From: Rhodosalinus sp041365695
Lineage (GTDB): Bacteria; Pseudomonadota; Alphaproteobacteria; Rhodobacterales; Rhodobacteraceae
Direction: 5' to 3'
Length of the DNA: 64,000 nt
Assembly: GCF_041365695.1 (NCBI RefSeq)
Contig: NZ_JBGFSJ010000004.1
Span: 437,581-501,580 of the forward strand
This document shows positions 33,879 through 43,472 of the stretch, in pieces. Position 1 is the first letter of the stretch; every line of letters starts with the position of its first letter. Under the pieces are notes generated by a model. It was not told where the DNA came from, did not search any database, and saw nothing but the letters and a program-made list of their open reading frames with translations. Made by a program: the position numbers and the translations under genes.

Positions 33879-34817
33879 ATGACTGGATCTTCCGACCCTT
33901 GCCGCGCCTATCTCGTCATCTCGCCCGGCCGGAACGAGGCGCAGTACATGCGCCGCACGTTCGATAGCGTGGTCGCACAGACCGAGCGGCCGGCGCGCTG
34001 GATCATCGTCGACGATGGCTCCACCGACGAGAGCCCGGAGATCCTCGCCGAGTATGCCGCGCGGCATGACTGGATCAACGTGATCCGGCGCGAAGACCGT
34101 GGGCATCGGGCCGTGGGCCCAGGCGTGATCGATGCATTTTACGCGGGCCTCGATCTGGTTTCGCTCACCGATTACACGTACCTGTGCAAGCTCGACCTCG
34201 ATCTGGATTTGCCGCGAGGCTATTTCGCCGGTTTGATGGACCGGATGGAGGCAGATCCCCGCGTCGGCACCTGTTCTGGTAAGGCCTATTTCAAAGACAG
34301 GGCCGGGCGGTCCATCAGCGAAGGCATCGGAGACGACGTTTCTCTCGGCATGACCAAATTCTACCGGACTCCCTGTTTCCGGCAAATCGGCGGTTTCGTG
34401 CGGGAAGTCATGTGGGACGGGATCGATTGCCACAAGGCCCGGATGCTGGGGTGGAAAGCCGTGAGCTGGCGAGACCCGGAGCTCGAATTCGAACATCTGC
34501 GCCCGATGGGGTCGAGCCAGCAGAACATCTACGCGGGGCGCCGGCGCCACGGGCGCGGGCAGTATTTCATGGGAACGGACCCGCTCTACTTTCTGGCCAC
34601 GGCGGTCAACCGGATGCGCTATCGCCCCTATCTGCTGGGGGGACTCGCCACGCTGCAGGGCTACTTGGGCGCATGGTGGCGAGGGGAGGCCCAACTGCCC
34701 GACCCCGAGTTGCGCGCCTTCATCCGCGCCTACCAGCGCGAGGTCCTCTGGCGCGGAAAGGCCCGTACGGTCGTTCGGATCGAGGCGGAACGTGCGGCGG
34801 TTTGGAGCGGTGGGTGA
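33879..34817 (+). CDS. Glycosyltransferase family 2
   Basis: A GT-A fold enzyme of 312 residues. It has LVISPGRNEAQYMRRTFDSVV at the N-terminus, the nucleotide-binding IIVDDGSTDESPEIL and the metal-site region YLCKLDLDLDLP. The C-terminal part (GQYFMGTDPLYFLATAVNRM) is typical of exopolysaccharide GT2 enzymes. Its end lies 62 bases before the next GT2 gene and both are on the plus strand. Confidence 0.86.
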   Translation: MTGSSDPCRAYLVISPGRNEAQYMRRTFDSVVAQTERPARWIIVDDGSTDESPEILAEYAARHDWINVIRREDRGHRAVGPGVIDAFYAGLDLVSLTDYTYLCKLDLDLDLPRGYFAGLMDRMEADPRVGTCSGKAYFKDRAGRSISEGIGDDVSLGMTKFYRTPCFRQIGGFVREVMWDGIDCHKARMLGWKAVSWRDPELEFEHLRPMGSSQQNIYAGRRRHGRGQYFMGTDPLYFLATAVNRMRYRPYLLGGLATLQGYLGAWWRGEAQLPDPELRAFIRAYQREVLWRGKARTVVRIEAERAAVWSGG

Positions 34818-34879
34818 CGCAGCTTCAGGTTGCCAGAACAAGCGCTTTTTAGCACGTTGTGCCGGAGGGCCTTCGAAAC

Positions 34880-35800
34880 ATGTCTACACGCACAAATGGA
34901 TTAGCGAAGGAAATGACGAGATCAGTAAGTGTTATCATCCCGGCGTACAATGCCGATAGATTCCTGAAAGAAGCGGTGCACTCCGTTTTCCAGCAATCGG
35001 TTCCGCCTTTGGAAATCATCATCGTCGATGACGGATCACAGGATCGTACGCTGGAAACGGCTCGCGATCTGGCCTCGCAGGATGCGAGGATAGCGGTTTT
35101 GACGGGCCCGAACGGTGGCGCTGCGGCGGCGCGCAATGCCGGTTTGTCGAAAGCGAGTGGAGATTACCTCCTGTTCCTCGACGCCGATGATCGTTTACAC
35201 GAGAACGCGATCCGGGATCACTTGAGAGCCTTCGCGGAACGAGCCGACGCCGCGATGGTTTTCGGATCGAACGACGTTATCGATGAGAACGGAAACCTCC
35301 TGCATGCCAACCCGACACCAATAGAAGAAGTCAAGCTGCAAGATATCGCCTTGCGTGTCACGCCTTGTCCATCGCAGTGTTTGTATCTAAAGTCTGCTAT
35401 TCAAAAAGTTAATGGTTACAACGAGGCATTTAGATATTCTCAGGACATAGACCTTAATCTTAGACTAATTCATGTTGGAAGAATTTTCAGTCACGGAATC
35501 AAGGTAATGGATTATCGCCGCCATCCACACCAATCAACAAGTAATGGAGCGAGAATATGCAAAGGGCATCTTAAGGTGCTCGAGAGTAATTTGGGAATAT
35601 CAGCTCCTTTTCCAGATTTAGACCTGCTGTCCCGCGCACGGACCAAGTGGTTCTCAAGGTATGGCTATCGACAACATCTTGTCGCGCTCGGAGCTCTCAG
35701 ACGCGGTCGTATTTTCGAAGCAGTTGTTGCTGCCCGGCTTGCGTTTCTCCGCCTAAGGTCACGGCTTCGAGGCGAAAACTGGCAGCCGAGGCGATCATGA
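34880..35800 (+). CDS. Glycosyltransferase family 2
   Basis: A GT-A enzyme of 306 residues with VSVIIPAYNADRFLKEAVHSV, IIIVDDGSQDRTLE and the LFLDADDRLHENAI metal motif. GGAGGG stands about 10 bases before ATG 34880; GTG 34859 would be a longer start. GC content drops in the second half (about 35370-35600), a mosaic composition common in glycan loci. Its end overlaps the convergent acyltransferase gene by six bases. Confidence 0.86.
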   Translation: MSTRTNGLAKEMTRSVSVIIPAYNADRFLKEAVHSVFQQSVPPLEIIIVDDGSQDRTLETARDLASQDARIAVLTGPNGGAAAARNAGLSKASGDYLLFLDADDRLHENAIRDHLRAFAERADAAMVFGSNDVIDENGNLLHANPTPIEEVKLQDIALRVTPCPSQCLYLKSAIQKVNGYNEAFRYSQDIDLNLRLIHVGRIFSHGIKVMDYRRHPHQSTSNGARICKGHLKVLESNLGISAPFPDLDLLSRARTKWFSRYGYRQHLVALGALRRGRIFEAVVAARLAFLRLRSRLRGENWQPRRS

Positions 35801-36949
35801 TCTTCTTCGCTCCGTGCGTGGGGGCCGTGAATTGGCATGGGGTGGCGGTTTCTTTCGGAACTGCATGAACCAGACCTCGAAATATCGGTAACTTGTTTCC
35901 GCAATCATGATCGACAGGGCATAATAAATAACCAGGATCCACCCTGCGCCTGTGAGGCCCAGCTCCTCGAACCCCTTCATGACCAGGGAGAGCGCAAAGA
36001 GGTGATAGAGGTATATCCCGTAGCTTATCTGCCCGATTCGGGCGATCGGTTGCAGCTTCAACACGGGTGCCATGGCGTGATCTTCACGGATCACGAGGCT
36101 CACAAGCATCAGGCACATCAGGCTGTGCACCAGCAAGTTCGGCAGGCCTTCGAGAGCGCCGGGGAAAGCCCCCAGAGCAAGGAGGAGACAGGCAAACCAG
36201 AGCCAGGGGGCACCCGGGAAGGCGGTGATCGGTCGGAGAAAGGAAAAACCCGCCGGCCGGTTCAGAAGAATCGCGACAAGCGAGCCCATAAGGATCGGCG
36301 CATAGGTGGCTCCGCCGATTTGCAGACGCAGATGCGCGATGTCGATCGGATGAATTCCAACCAAGGCAAACGCCCCTATTGCCGCCAACACATTCACCGA
36401 GATCAAAGCAAGCAACACCGAAACGATCCAGCCCCTTGGAACCAGAAGCAGCAGTGCGGGCCAGACAAGGTAATACTGCTCCTCCACCGCCAGTGACCAG
36501 GTGGGGGCCAGAAAGCCGATATCCTCCACCGCCAGGAAGTTCGACAGAAATAGGTAGTAGTAAGGCAGGATCTGCAGCTGTTCGGTGTGGTTCTTGATAA
36601 CGATGGCGTAGAAGGCGGCCAGGCTGACCACGAGGAAGTAGATCGGGATAATGCGCAGGATGCGCCGCCAGTAGAAACCTCGGAGGCTGAACGACCCTTC
36701 GGCCGCCTCTTCCCGAAGAAGCAGGGTAGTGATCAGGAAGCCGGAGAGCACGAAGAAGAAATCGACGCCTACATGGCCGCGCGCGAAAAGCATCATCGCG
36801 TCGGGGCGGTCCGGCATATGATGCCAGATCACGGCTGAAATGCAGATGAACCGCAAGCCGTCGAGACTCGCAAAATGACGCGTCGCCAAATAGCGAACGT
36901 GGCAAGGTTTATCAGTCTTCATAGAGAGCGCCACGCCCGCTGATATCAT
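35795..36949 (-). CDS. Acyltransferase family 3 (OafA/YrhL-like)
   Basis: An integral membrane protein of 384 residues with about ten helices. The family motifs are ASLDGLRFICISAVIWHH (near residue 27), GHVGVDFFFVLSGFLITTLLL with the RILRIIP segment, and SLAVEEQYYLVWP. Such enzymes O-acetylate or otherwise acylate surface glycans. The start at 36949 directly abuts the sulfotransferase stop codon; ATG 36922 is an alternative. It is the last gene of a three-gene minus-strand unit. Confidence 0.86.
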   Translation of the reverse strand: MISAGVALSMKTDKPCHVRYLATRHFASLDGLRFICISAVIWHHMPDRPDAMMLFARGHVGVDFFFVLSGFLITTLLLREEAAEGSFSLRGFYWRRILRIIPIYFLVVSLAAFYAIVIKNHTEQLQILPYYYLFLSNFLAVEDIGFLAPTWSLAVEEQYYLVWPALLLLVPRGWIVSVLLALISVNVLAAIGAFALVGIHPIDIAHLRLQIGGATYAPILMGSLVAILLNRPAGFSFLRPITAFPGAPWLWFACLLLALGAFPGALEGLPNLLVHSLMCLMLVSLVIREDHAMAPVLKLQPIARIGQISYGIYLYHLFALSLVMKGFEELGLTGAGWILVIYYALSIMIAETSYRYFEVWFMQFRKKPPPHANSRPPRTERRRS

Positions 36950-37867
36950 TCATTTCAACCACTTGATGGTCTTCTCATCCATTCTGCGTTGCGCGTTTTC
37001 TGACAGCCTTGGCAGGCGAAGTCGGTGCGCCACCGCGACCACCAGCGGATCGAGCAGCCCAAAACGCCGGATGCGCCTAGACCATGTCGCGCGTTTGTTT
37101 CCAAGCGTCAGTGAGAGCTTCTCGAAACCGGACGGATGATGTGGCGCAATCCCGCTCGGGTGATAGCCTGCGGCTGCCAGCATTGGACCGATCTTGGCTT
37201 CCACAAGTCCGACCCCCCGCGGGCTCTGCGTGCGTTTCCACTCGAATATCAACTTCGGTGACGGCTTCGAATAGGTGCTGGTCTTGTCGTAGTCGATCAT
37301 CACCGGTTCATAGTCGACGCCGATGAATTGCCAGATTCGGCTCAGCGTTTCTTCGGGCACATCGATCAGGCTCTCATAATGGATCGTGAGATACTGCCCC
37401 GGTTTCAGCCGAGGGGCGACCCTTGCCCAGTCGCGTTCGGTGTCCATCCAGTGATCAACACCATGGTTGACATTGCCCGCCCACCCCATGCCAATGCTGA
37501 AACGTGCCACGTCCCGCGCATCACGCAGGAAATGAATGATACGGAGGTCGGGATACAGCGCGACCGCCTTGGAGATGTGACGATGCAGCATCAGAACGGC
37601 TGTCCAGTCCACCCCGGAAATCCGGCCGATCAGTGCATCTGGCGTCAGCTCTGGCAGGGGTTGGTCGGCGTAACGCTCTCGGTGTGCGCGATAGATGCGG
37701 TCACGTTCCAGCGCCTTTTCATCGTACGAGTCCTCGTCACGCAGATGATCGCAGATGAAATCCGTTTCGCCGGGACAGGACAGCCTCGAATGGGCATCGA
37801 GCATCAACCGGAGCATCGTCGTGCCCGAGCGCAGGGCGCCATAGACGGCGACGGGTTGTTTCGACAT
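36950..37867 (-). CDS. Sulfotransferase (PAPS-dependent)
   Basis: A protein of 305 residues. The 5'-phosphosulfate loop is VYGALRSGTTMLRLMLDAH and the 3'-phosphate motif is IHFLRDARDVARFSIGMGW. The family transfers sulfate from PAPS to sugar hydroxyls. ATG 37867 follows the upstream stop by five bases; GTG 37885 is possible. Placed between a class I-fold protein and an acyltransferase, it most likely sulfates the exopolysaccharide. Confidence 0.85.
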   Translation of the reverse strand: MSKQPVAVYGALRSGTTMLRLMLDAHSRLSCPGETDFICDHLRDEDSYDEKALERDRIYRAHRERYADQPLPELTPDALIGRISGVDWTAVLMLHRHISKAVALYPDLRIIHFLRDARDVARFSIGMGWAGNVNHGVDHWMDTERDWARVAPRLKPGQYLTIHYESLIDVPEETLSRIWQFIGVDYEPVMIDYDKTSTYSKPSPKLIFEWKRTQSPRGVGLVEAKIGPMLAAAGYHPSGIAPHHPSGFEKLSLTLGNKRATWSRRIRRFGLLDPLVVAVAHRLRLPRLSENAQRRMDEKTIKWLK

Positions 37868-37872
37868 TCCGA

Positions 37873-38523
37873 TCATCCGCCACACGGCCCTGTATTGCTG
37901 CGCTCGAAATGCCGCATCCGCGGCCAGATACGATGAAGTTCTGCACGAATACGACCGAAGTCGAAGCTGCGCGGGGCATTCTCAGGCCTCGCTTCGAAGA
38001 CGGCCAGACGCTCGACCGTCTCGACCGGGCGACAATAGCGCTCCACAACATGATACCTTGGCCGGTTTTCATAGTCGTCGAACAGGATACGGGTCGGGCG
38101 TCGGAGGTTCGCAAGGCAGGTCAGAAAGCAGCCGATCCTGAAGCGACCGTCGATCAGGATCAGGTCGGGGTGAAGAAAATCCTCTCGTTTCCAGACGGAA
38201 CGTGAATAGTCCAGATAACGCAGGACATGGCGTTTGCGGTACCGTTCCGGATGTCCCCACTCCCGGGTCGGGCCAATATCGGCATGATGAACGGTCACCG
38301 CCGCGTCCGGGTGCTGCGCTGCAATGTATGAACGAAGGCCCTCGGCCCAATTCTCATCGCTCTCGACACTGAAGGTCCTTGTTCCGGGCAGCCCGGCGGC
38401 CAGAACCGTGGAGCCACCCGACCCGTACTCCAGTATCACATGCGCTTTCGCGTATTCTCGGCGAACGCGCTCTGCAACAGCAGGCGGAAAGGTCAGCTCC
38501 GGTTTCGATCGTATCGGTGTCAT
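37873..38523 (-). CDS. Uncharacterised protein with SAM-methyltransferase-like fold
   Basis: A protein of 216 residues from ATG 38523 (an earlier ATG at 38637 would add 38 residues). It has AHVILEYGSGGSTVLAAG followed by FSVESDENWAEGL, resembling motifs I and II of Rossmann methyltransferases, and later DLILIDGRFRIGCFL. No clear catalytic motif is visible and I do not recognise a named family. It is tightly linked to the sulfotransferase and acyltransferase genes downstream, so a role in glycan decoration is likely. Confidence 0.62.
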   Translation of the reverse strand: MTPIRSKPELTFPPAVAERVRREYAKAHVILEYGSGGSTVLAAGLPGTRTFSVESDENWAEGLRSYIAAQHPDAAVTVHHADIGPTREWGHPERYRKRHVLRYLDYSRSVWKREDFLHPDLILIDGRFRIGCFLTCLANLRRPTRILFDDYENRPRYHVVERYCRPVETVERLAVFEARPENAPRSFDFGRIRAELHRIWPRMRHFERSNTGPCGG

Positions 38524-38623
38524 GGAATATTTCTCAAGTAAGCCGGTATTTAGTATCAGAGCCCAGCTGGCGATTTGGTTCGCGAGGAGGTATCCCGAAA
38601 CAACGTCAGAATTGGGTGCACTA

Positions 38624-39889
38624 TCAGGACATTTCACGGGCAGATTTTAATGGTTCAGGGCGAGGATTGTGACCGCCTTCGCCGACAAAAAGTGCAGCGA
38701 TTCGCGCAGCTTCCCGGTGCGCGTCGAATTCGGCCTCTACCTTGGCGCGGCCGGCCGCGCCCATACGGGTGCGCAGAGCCGGATCGTCGGCAAGCGCGCT
38801 GATCCGGCCCGCGAGGCTTTCGGCGTCACCAGGCGGCACGAGAAAACCGTTCGCGCCGTCCTCGACAAGTTCAGCGACCCCGGCCACCTGTGTCGCGATG
38901 ACCGGTCGTTCGCTGGCGAGTGCTTCCATCAGGACGACGGGGAGCCCTTCAGCAAAGCTGGGCAACACAAACGCGTCGGCAGATTGCAAGGTTGCGGCCA
39001 CCTGGTCTTGCGACATGTAGCCTGCGAAACGCACTACATCGCCAAAAGGCTTTGCCAGTTTCTCCAGATGCGCCCGATCCTCGCCGTCACCTACCAAAGT
39101 CAGTCGCAGATCAGGGTGAGCGGCCCACGACTTTCGGAAGGCCTCGAACAAAACGCGCAGCCCTTTCACAGGTGCCAAGCGCCCAACAAAGATAAGGTGC
39201 ATGCCTGTGCGAGACGCCAGAGCGGGATGAGCATAAAGATCGGGGAAAACACCGCAATGCACGATCCGTAGTTTTTGCCACTGGTCCGGAGCGCAAAACA
39301 ACATGGCCTGGCTGCGGGCAAAATGACTGATGCAGGCGACGAAGTCGGCTCTCGCGGTTTTCTCGCGCAGCTGCCAAGTATCAGGCTCGCACAAGTCCGA
39401 TGGTCCATGCAGCGTGTAGCTGAAAGGAATGCCGGATATTTTGGAGGCAAGCATCGCGACATTGGCACTGGCAGTGGCGAAATGGTTGTGGAGGTGGTCG
39501 ATGTTCCGGGCCACGAGGTGTCGGGCGAGAATCATCGCCTCTGCCAGGTAGGCCAGCTGTTTCAGGCCGCCCCGGATGCCGGGCGGCGCCGTGCGCCAGG
39601 CCAGCGCCAGCGTCTGCAGCGCGCGGCTTGGACGGGCGAGCGTGAAAAGCAGGGCGCGTGGCAGGATGGTCGGCCGGCGTGCCGCATCGAGAATGTAGAA
39701 ACTGTCGGCTTCGGCCTCGCGCTCCTCCGGGCCGTTGAGGTGGGTAGGGTCGGGCCGGCGGACAGAGCAGGTCTCGACCGCGAAGCCAAGCGCCCGAAGC
39801 CCGGCTATCTCGCGCTGGATGAACGTGTGCGACACCGCCGGGTAAAGCGAGGTCAGATAGGCCAGGCGTGGCAAGGGGCGGCGGGGCAT
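38624..39889 (-). CDS. Glycosyltransferase family 4-like
   Basis: A protein of 421 residues. It has LAYLTSLYPAVSHTFIQREI at the N-terminus, GRLAPVKGLRVLFEAFR, LTLVGDGEDRAHL and the E-x7-E region FAEGLPVVLMEALASE. This is the classical colanic acid/exopolysaccharide GT4 arrangement. The gene leads the minus-strand group ending with the acyltransferase and diverges from the polymerase-like gene. Confidence 0.88.
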   Translation of the reverse strand: MPRRPLPRLAYLTSLYPAVSHTFIQREIAGLRALGFAVETCSVRRPDPTHLNGPEEREAEADSFYILDAARRPTILPRALLFTLARPSRALQTLALAWRTAPPGIRGGLKQLAYLAEAMILARHLVARNIDHLHNHFATASANVAMLASKISGIPFSYTLHGPSDLCEPDTWQLREKTARADFVACISHFARSQAMLFCAPDQWQKLRIVHCGVFPDLYAHPALASRTGMHLIFVGRLAPVKGLRVLFEAFRKSWAAHPDLRLTLVGDGEDRAHLEKLAKPFGDVVRFAGYMSQDQVAATLQSADAFVLPSFAEGLPVVLMEALASERPVIATQVAGVAELVEDGANGFLVPPGDAESLAGRISALADDPALRTRMGAAGRAKVEAEFDAHREAARIAALFVGEGGHNPRPEPLKSAREMS

Positions 39890-40154
39890 GCCGGGAATTA
39901 CCTTTCCTTTACGACGTTGTTATGTCCGAGCCGGTCATGCGGGTAAACCCGCGCCTGCGGGAAGAACGGCTTGTCGCCTGTCCTTGGACAATCGCCGTGC
40001 CGGAAGGCACAAAATGCGGCCTGAAGCGTATCCGTCCAGGCTGGGGTGTCTCAATGCGATGTGCTAGAAGCCGGGGCGACGGAAGCAATTGGTCAGACGC
40101 ATGCGTGCACCCGAGCCGCTGAATTTCAACATCTTGCAGGGGACTGGCTGAGTC

Positions 40155-41666
40155 ATGGTGCCGCCGCTCCTGGCCCTTTTCGCGTGGCCCCTCGTCAGCG
40201 TGGCTTTCTTCCGGAAGCTGCGCCTGCCGCTTGCCATCCTCGTCACGATCGTCGGCGGCTTTCTGTTCCTGCCGGAGAACACGTCGCTGAACCTGCCCGG
40301 CGTGCCCGCCTTCGACAAGCGCTCTATCCCGGCGCTCACGGCGTTGGTACTGGCACTTGTCTTCGCGGATCGGTCAGCCTCAGAGGCGCGTCCGGATGGC
40401 CTCATACCCCGGCACCCCGCGCTTCGCCTCCTCATCGCCATGCTTCTGGGGGGAGCCGTGCTGACGGCGCTGACGAACACCGATCCCTTGACATACGGTT
40501 TCCGCCGCCTGCCGGCGGTCACTCTTTACGATGCCGTGGCCATGGCCGCTGCCGCACTCCTGATGCTCCTGCCGCTACTTCTGGCGCGTCGCTTCCTGGC
40601 AAGCCCGGAGACCCATCGCCTGTTGCTGCTGGTCCTCTGCGTGGCAGCGCTCGGCTACTCGCTGCTGGCGCTCTTCGAAGTGCGCATGTCGCCGCAACTG
40701 AACAGGTGGGTCTATGGATTTTTCCCGCACAGTTGGGCGCAGCACGTCAGGGGCGGCGGCTTTCGCCCGGTTGTATTCCTGCAGCATGGTTTAGTCCTTG
40801 GCATCTTCCTGTGCATGGCATTGCTGGCAACGGTTGCCCTGTCTCGGATAGACGCGCGGCGACGCGGCGTGTTCCTTCTGGGTGCATTATGGCTTCTGGG
40901 CACGCTTGTCCTGTCGCGCACTCTCGGGGCACTCTTCATCGCCACCGCGCTCGTGCCGGTGATCCTGGTTCTCGGCGTGCGCGGCCAGCTCCTGGCGGCG
41001 GCGGTGATCGGGAGCCTCATCCTCGCCTATCCGGTGGCACGCGGTGCAGATGTTGTGCCAGTCGATCGCGTGCTGCAACTCGCAGAGGGTATCGATCCAC
41101 AACGGGCGGCATCGTTCGCGACACGGCTTGAAAACGAGGAGCGCATGCTGGCGAAGGCGAACGAACGGCCGTTCTTCGGGTGGGGGCGCTGGGGCCGGTC
41201 CCGCGTCTACAACGACGCGGGAGGCGACATCACGATCTCGGATGGCGACTGGATCATCACGCTGGGCGTCAGGGGGTGGGTCGGCTATATCGGGCTCTAC
41301 GGTCTTCTCACCCTTCCCATTCTTCTGTTGTTCGCTCACCGACGCAAATATGGCGTGGGCATGGAAAGCTCGGCGCTGGCCGTCATCCTGGCAGCCAACC
41401 TAGTGGATCTCGTCCCGAACAGTTCCAACACCCCGCTGACCTGGCTTCTGGCCGGGGCTCTCTGGGGTCGGCTGGAGTGGCAAGCGGCGGAGAGCCGGCC
41501 CAAGGTGGTGGCAGAAACTTCCGGGGGCGACGGCGCCGGTTACCGCCCCCCAACCGCCTTGAACGAACCGGCCGAGCGTGCCTTGATGCAGTCACAAATC
41601 CGCTATACCCGGCAGACCAAACGTATCGAGCGCGCAAAAGCAGGCACGAAATCCACCTCCACATGA
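40155..41666 (+). CDS. O-antigen polymerase/ligase-like membrane protein (Wzy-like)
   Basis: The product has 503 residues with about twelve hydrophobic helices. The largest soluble loop (about residues 300-370) contains RLENEERMLAKANERPFFGWG and SDGDWIITLGVRGWVGYIGL, the usual place of polymerase/ligase motifs. Wzy proteins join lipid-linked repeat units in the periplasm. It begins a plus-strand operon of four genes and its stop overlaps the next start by ATGA. Confidence 0.8.
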   Translation: MVPPLLALFAWPLVSVAFFRKLRLPLAILVTIVGGFLFLPENTSLNLPGVPAFDKRSIPALTALVLALVFADRSASEARPDGLIPRHPALRLLIAMLLGGAVLTALTNTDPLTYGFRRLPAVTLYDAVAMAAAALLMLLPLLLARRFLASPETHRLLLLVLCVAALGYSLLALFEVRMSPQLNRWVYGFFPHSWAQHVRGGGFRPVVFLQHGLVLGIFLCMALLATVALSRIDARRRGVFLLGALWLLGTLVLSRTLGALFIATALVPVILVLGVRGQLLAAAVIGSLILAYPVARGADVVPVDRVLQLAEGIDPQRAASFATRLENEERMLAKANERPFFGWGRWGRSRVYNDAGGDITISDGDWIITLGVRGWVGYIGLYGLLTLPILLLFAHRRKYGVGMESSALAVILAANLVDLVPNSSNTPLTWLLAGALWGRLEWQAAESRPKVVAETSGGDGAGYRPPTALNEPAERALMQSQIRYTRQTKRIERAKAGTKSTST

Positions 41667-42625
41667 CCTTCCGGATCGCGATTTCGGTCATCAATTACCG
41701 CACCGGCCCCATGACGCTCGACTGTGTCCGCTCCGTGCTGGACGATATCGGCGATCTCGACGCCCGGGTGGTGGTGGTGGACAATGCCTCGGGCGATGGC
41801 TCGGCCGAGCAGATCGAGGCCTGGATCGCTGCGCAGCCCGAGGACACGCCGATCTCGCTGCTCCGATCGCCTGTGAATTCCGGTTTCTCGGGGGGGCACA
41901 ATCAAGGAATGGCGGCCGTTCAGGCGGAGCACTACCTGATCCTGAATTCCGATGCGCTGCTGCGCCCGGGTTTCCTGCGAACGGTGCTTGCGGCGGCCGA
42001 CGCCAACCCACAGGCCGGCCTGATCGCCCCGCGGATCGAAACCCGTGACGGCGATGTGCAGGTCAGCTGCTTCCGCTTTCATTCGCCCGCCAGCGAGTTG
42101 ATCCGCGGCGCCGCCAGCGGACCTGTCACGAAGCTCTTGCAGCGTCATGTCGTGGCCCTGCAGCCCCCGGTGGACCCCGAACAGATCGAATGGGCCAGCT
42201 TTGCCTGCATCCTTTTGCGGGGGAGCACGGTGCGCCAGATCGGCCAGATGGATGAGGGGTATTTTCTCTATTTCGAGGACGCCGAATATTGCCTTCGCGC
42301 CCGTCGCGCGGGCTGGGGCATCGTGCAGGAACCGTGTGCGGTGGCGGTGCATTTCCGTGGCGGCAGCGGGCCGGTCAAGGCGCTTGAAAAGGCGCGCAGC
42401 CGTCTGCCGCCTTATTACTACGCCTCTCGCACCCGGTTTTTCAGGCAGGCTTACGGCCCGCTGGGGCCCGTGCTGGCGAACCTGATGTGGGGGGCAGGTC
42501 GACTGATCGCGCAGGCGCGCTGCCTGACAGGGCGCACCGTGCCACTCGCCACTGCCTCGGAGGCGCACGATATCTGGATCAACACGCTTCGCCCGCTTGG
42601 CCCGAGCCGGGCGCCGGATGAATGA
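41663..42625 (+). CDS. Glycosyltransferase family 2 (rhamnosyltransferase-like)
   Basis: A protein of 320 residues with AISVINYRTGPMTLDCVRSVL, VVVDNASGDGS, NSGFSGGHNQGM, YLILNSDALLRPGF and the acceptor-side DEGYFLYFEDAEYCLRAR. This pattern is common to GT2 enzymes that add rhamnose or similar sugars. Start ATG 41663 overlaps the polymerase stop, and its end overlaps the next sulfotransferase start by 8 bases. Confidence 0.88.
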   Translation: MTFRIAISVINYRTGPMTLDCVRSVLDDIGDLDARVVVVDNASGDGSAEQIEAWIAAQPEDTPISLLRSPVNSGFSGGHNQGMAAVQAEHYLILNSDALLRPGFLRTVLAAADANPQAGLIAPRIETRDGDVQVSCFRFHSPASELIRGAASGPVTKLLQRHVVALQPPVDPEQIEWASFACILLRGSTVRQIGQMDEGYFLYFEDAEYCLRARRAGWGIVQEPCAVAVHFRGGSGPVKALEKARSRLPPYYYASRTRFFRQAYGPLGPVLANLMWGAGRLIAQARCLTGRTVPLATASEAHDIWINTLRPLGPSRAPDE

Positions 42626-43472
42626 CATGAGCCTGCCCGATTTCCTGATCATCGGCGCGATGAAATGCGGCACGTCGACCTTGCAAGCGCAGCTGGCGCA
42701 CCAGAAGGGTGTGTTCATGAGCACCCCGAAAGAACCCAATTACTTCTCCGACGACCAGATTTACGCTCGAGGTCGAAGCTGGTACGAGGCACTGTTCGCC
42801 GATGCCGCACCCGGTGACCTGAAGGGCGAGGCCAGCACGCATTACACCAAGCTGCCGACCTATCCTCAGACCCTGCCCCGGATGCGCGCGATGCTGGATG
42901 CGCCAAGGTTGGTCTACATGATCCGCAACCCGATGGTGCGCGCGGTTTCGCACTATATCCATGAATGGACCGAAGGGAGGGTGGGCTCGGACGCGCGCGA
43001 GGCCTTCCACGCCACCCCTGAAATCGCCGCCTATGGCTTTTACGGGATGCAGATCGCACCCTTTGCCGAGGCTTATGGTCCGGACCGGATCCTTCTGACC
43101 AGCCTGGAACAGATCAGCGCCGACCCGGAGGCCGCTTTCGCCGAAATCCGTGACTTTCTGGGCCTGCCTTACGGCGCGGCCTGGGTGCATGATATGCCTG
43201 CGCAGAATGTATCGGCGGCGCGGATGCGGCGGTTGCCCATGCAAGGGCTGCTGATCGACAACCCGGTTGCGACGTCGATGCGCCGCGCGCTGGTTCCGAA
43301 AGCCTTGCGAAACTGGGTGCGCGCGCGACGCACCATGACAACGCGGCCCGACATTCCCGACGACTTGCAGGACCGGTTGAAGGCGGAATTCCTGGCAGAT
43401 CGCGCGCGACTGGCGGAACTCTTTCCCGGGCACCCCGCGCTTGAGCTGTGTTATCCGTTCGCGCCCTCATGA
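42618..43472 (+). CDS. Sulfotransferase (second)
   Basis: A protein of 284 residues. The PAPS 5'-loop is FLIIGAMKCGTSTLQAQLAHQ, and the 3'-phosphate motif is LVYMIRNPMVRAVSHYIHEW, both as in glycan O- and N-sulfotransferases. It also has TPKEPNYFS, common in this branch. I start at 42618; ATG 42627 is an alternative. The gene overlaps glycosyltransferase genes on both sides, which argues for sulfation of the growing repeat unit. Confidence 0.88.
   Translation: MNDMSLPDFLIIGAMKCGTSTLQAQLAHQKGVFMSTPKEPNYFSDDQIYARGRSWYEALFADAAPGDLKGEASTHYTKLPTYPQTLPRMRAMLDAPRLVYMIRNPMVRAVSHYIHEWTEGRVGSDAREAFHATPEIAAYGFYGMQIAPFAEAYGPDRILLTSLEQISADPEAAFAEIRDFLGLPYGAAWVHDMPAQNVSAARMRRLPMQGLLIDNPVATSMRRALVPKALRNWVRARRTMTTRPDIPDDLQDRLKAEFLADRARLAELFPGHPALELCYPFAPS

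Noticed and set aside
23440..35800. Idea that the island encodes a phage defence system
   Set aside because: All recognisable genes belong to glycan synthesis, sorting or secretion; no nuclease, toxin or defence helicase was found.
41603..42739. Minus-strand frame of 378 codons opposite the GT2 and sulfotransferase genes
   Set aside because: Antisense to two genes with complete motifs; composition is that of a shadow frame.
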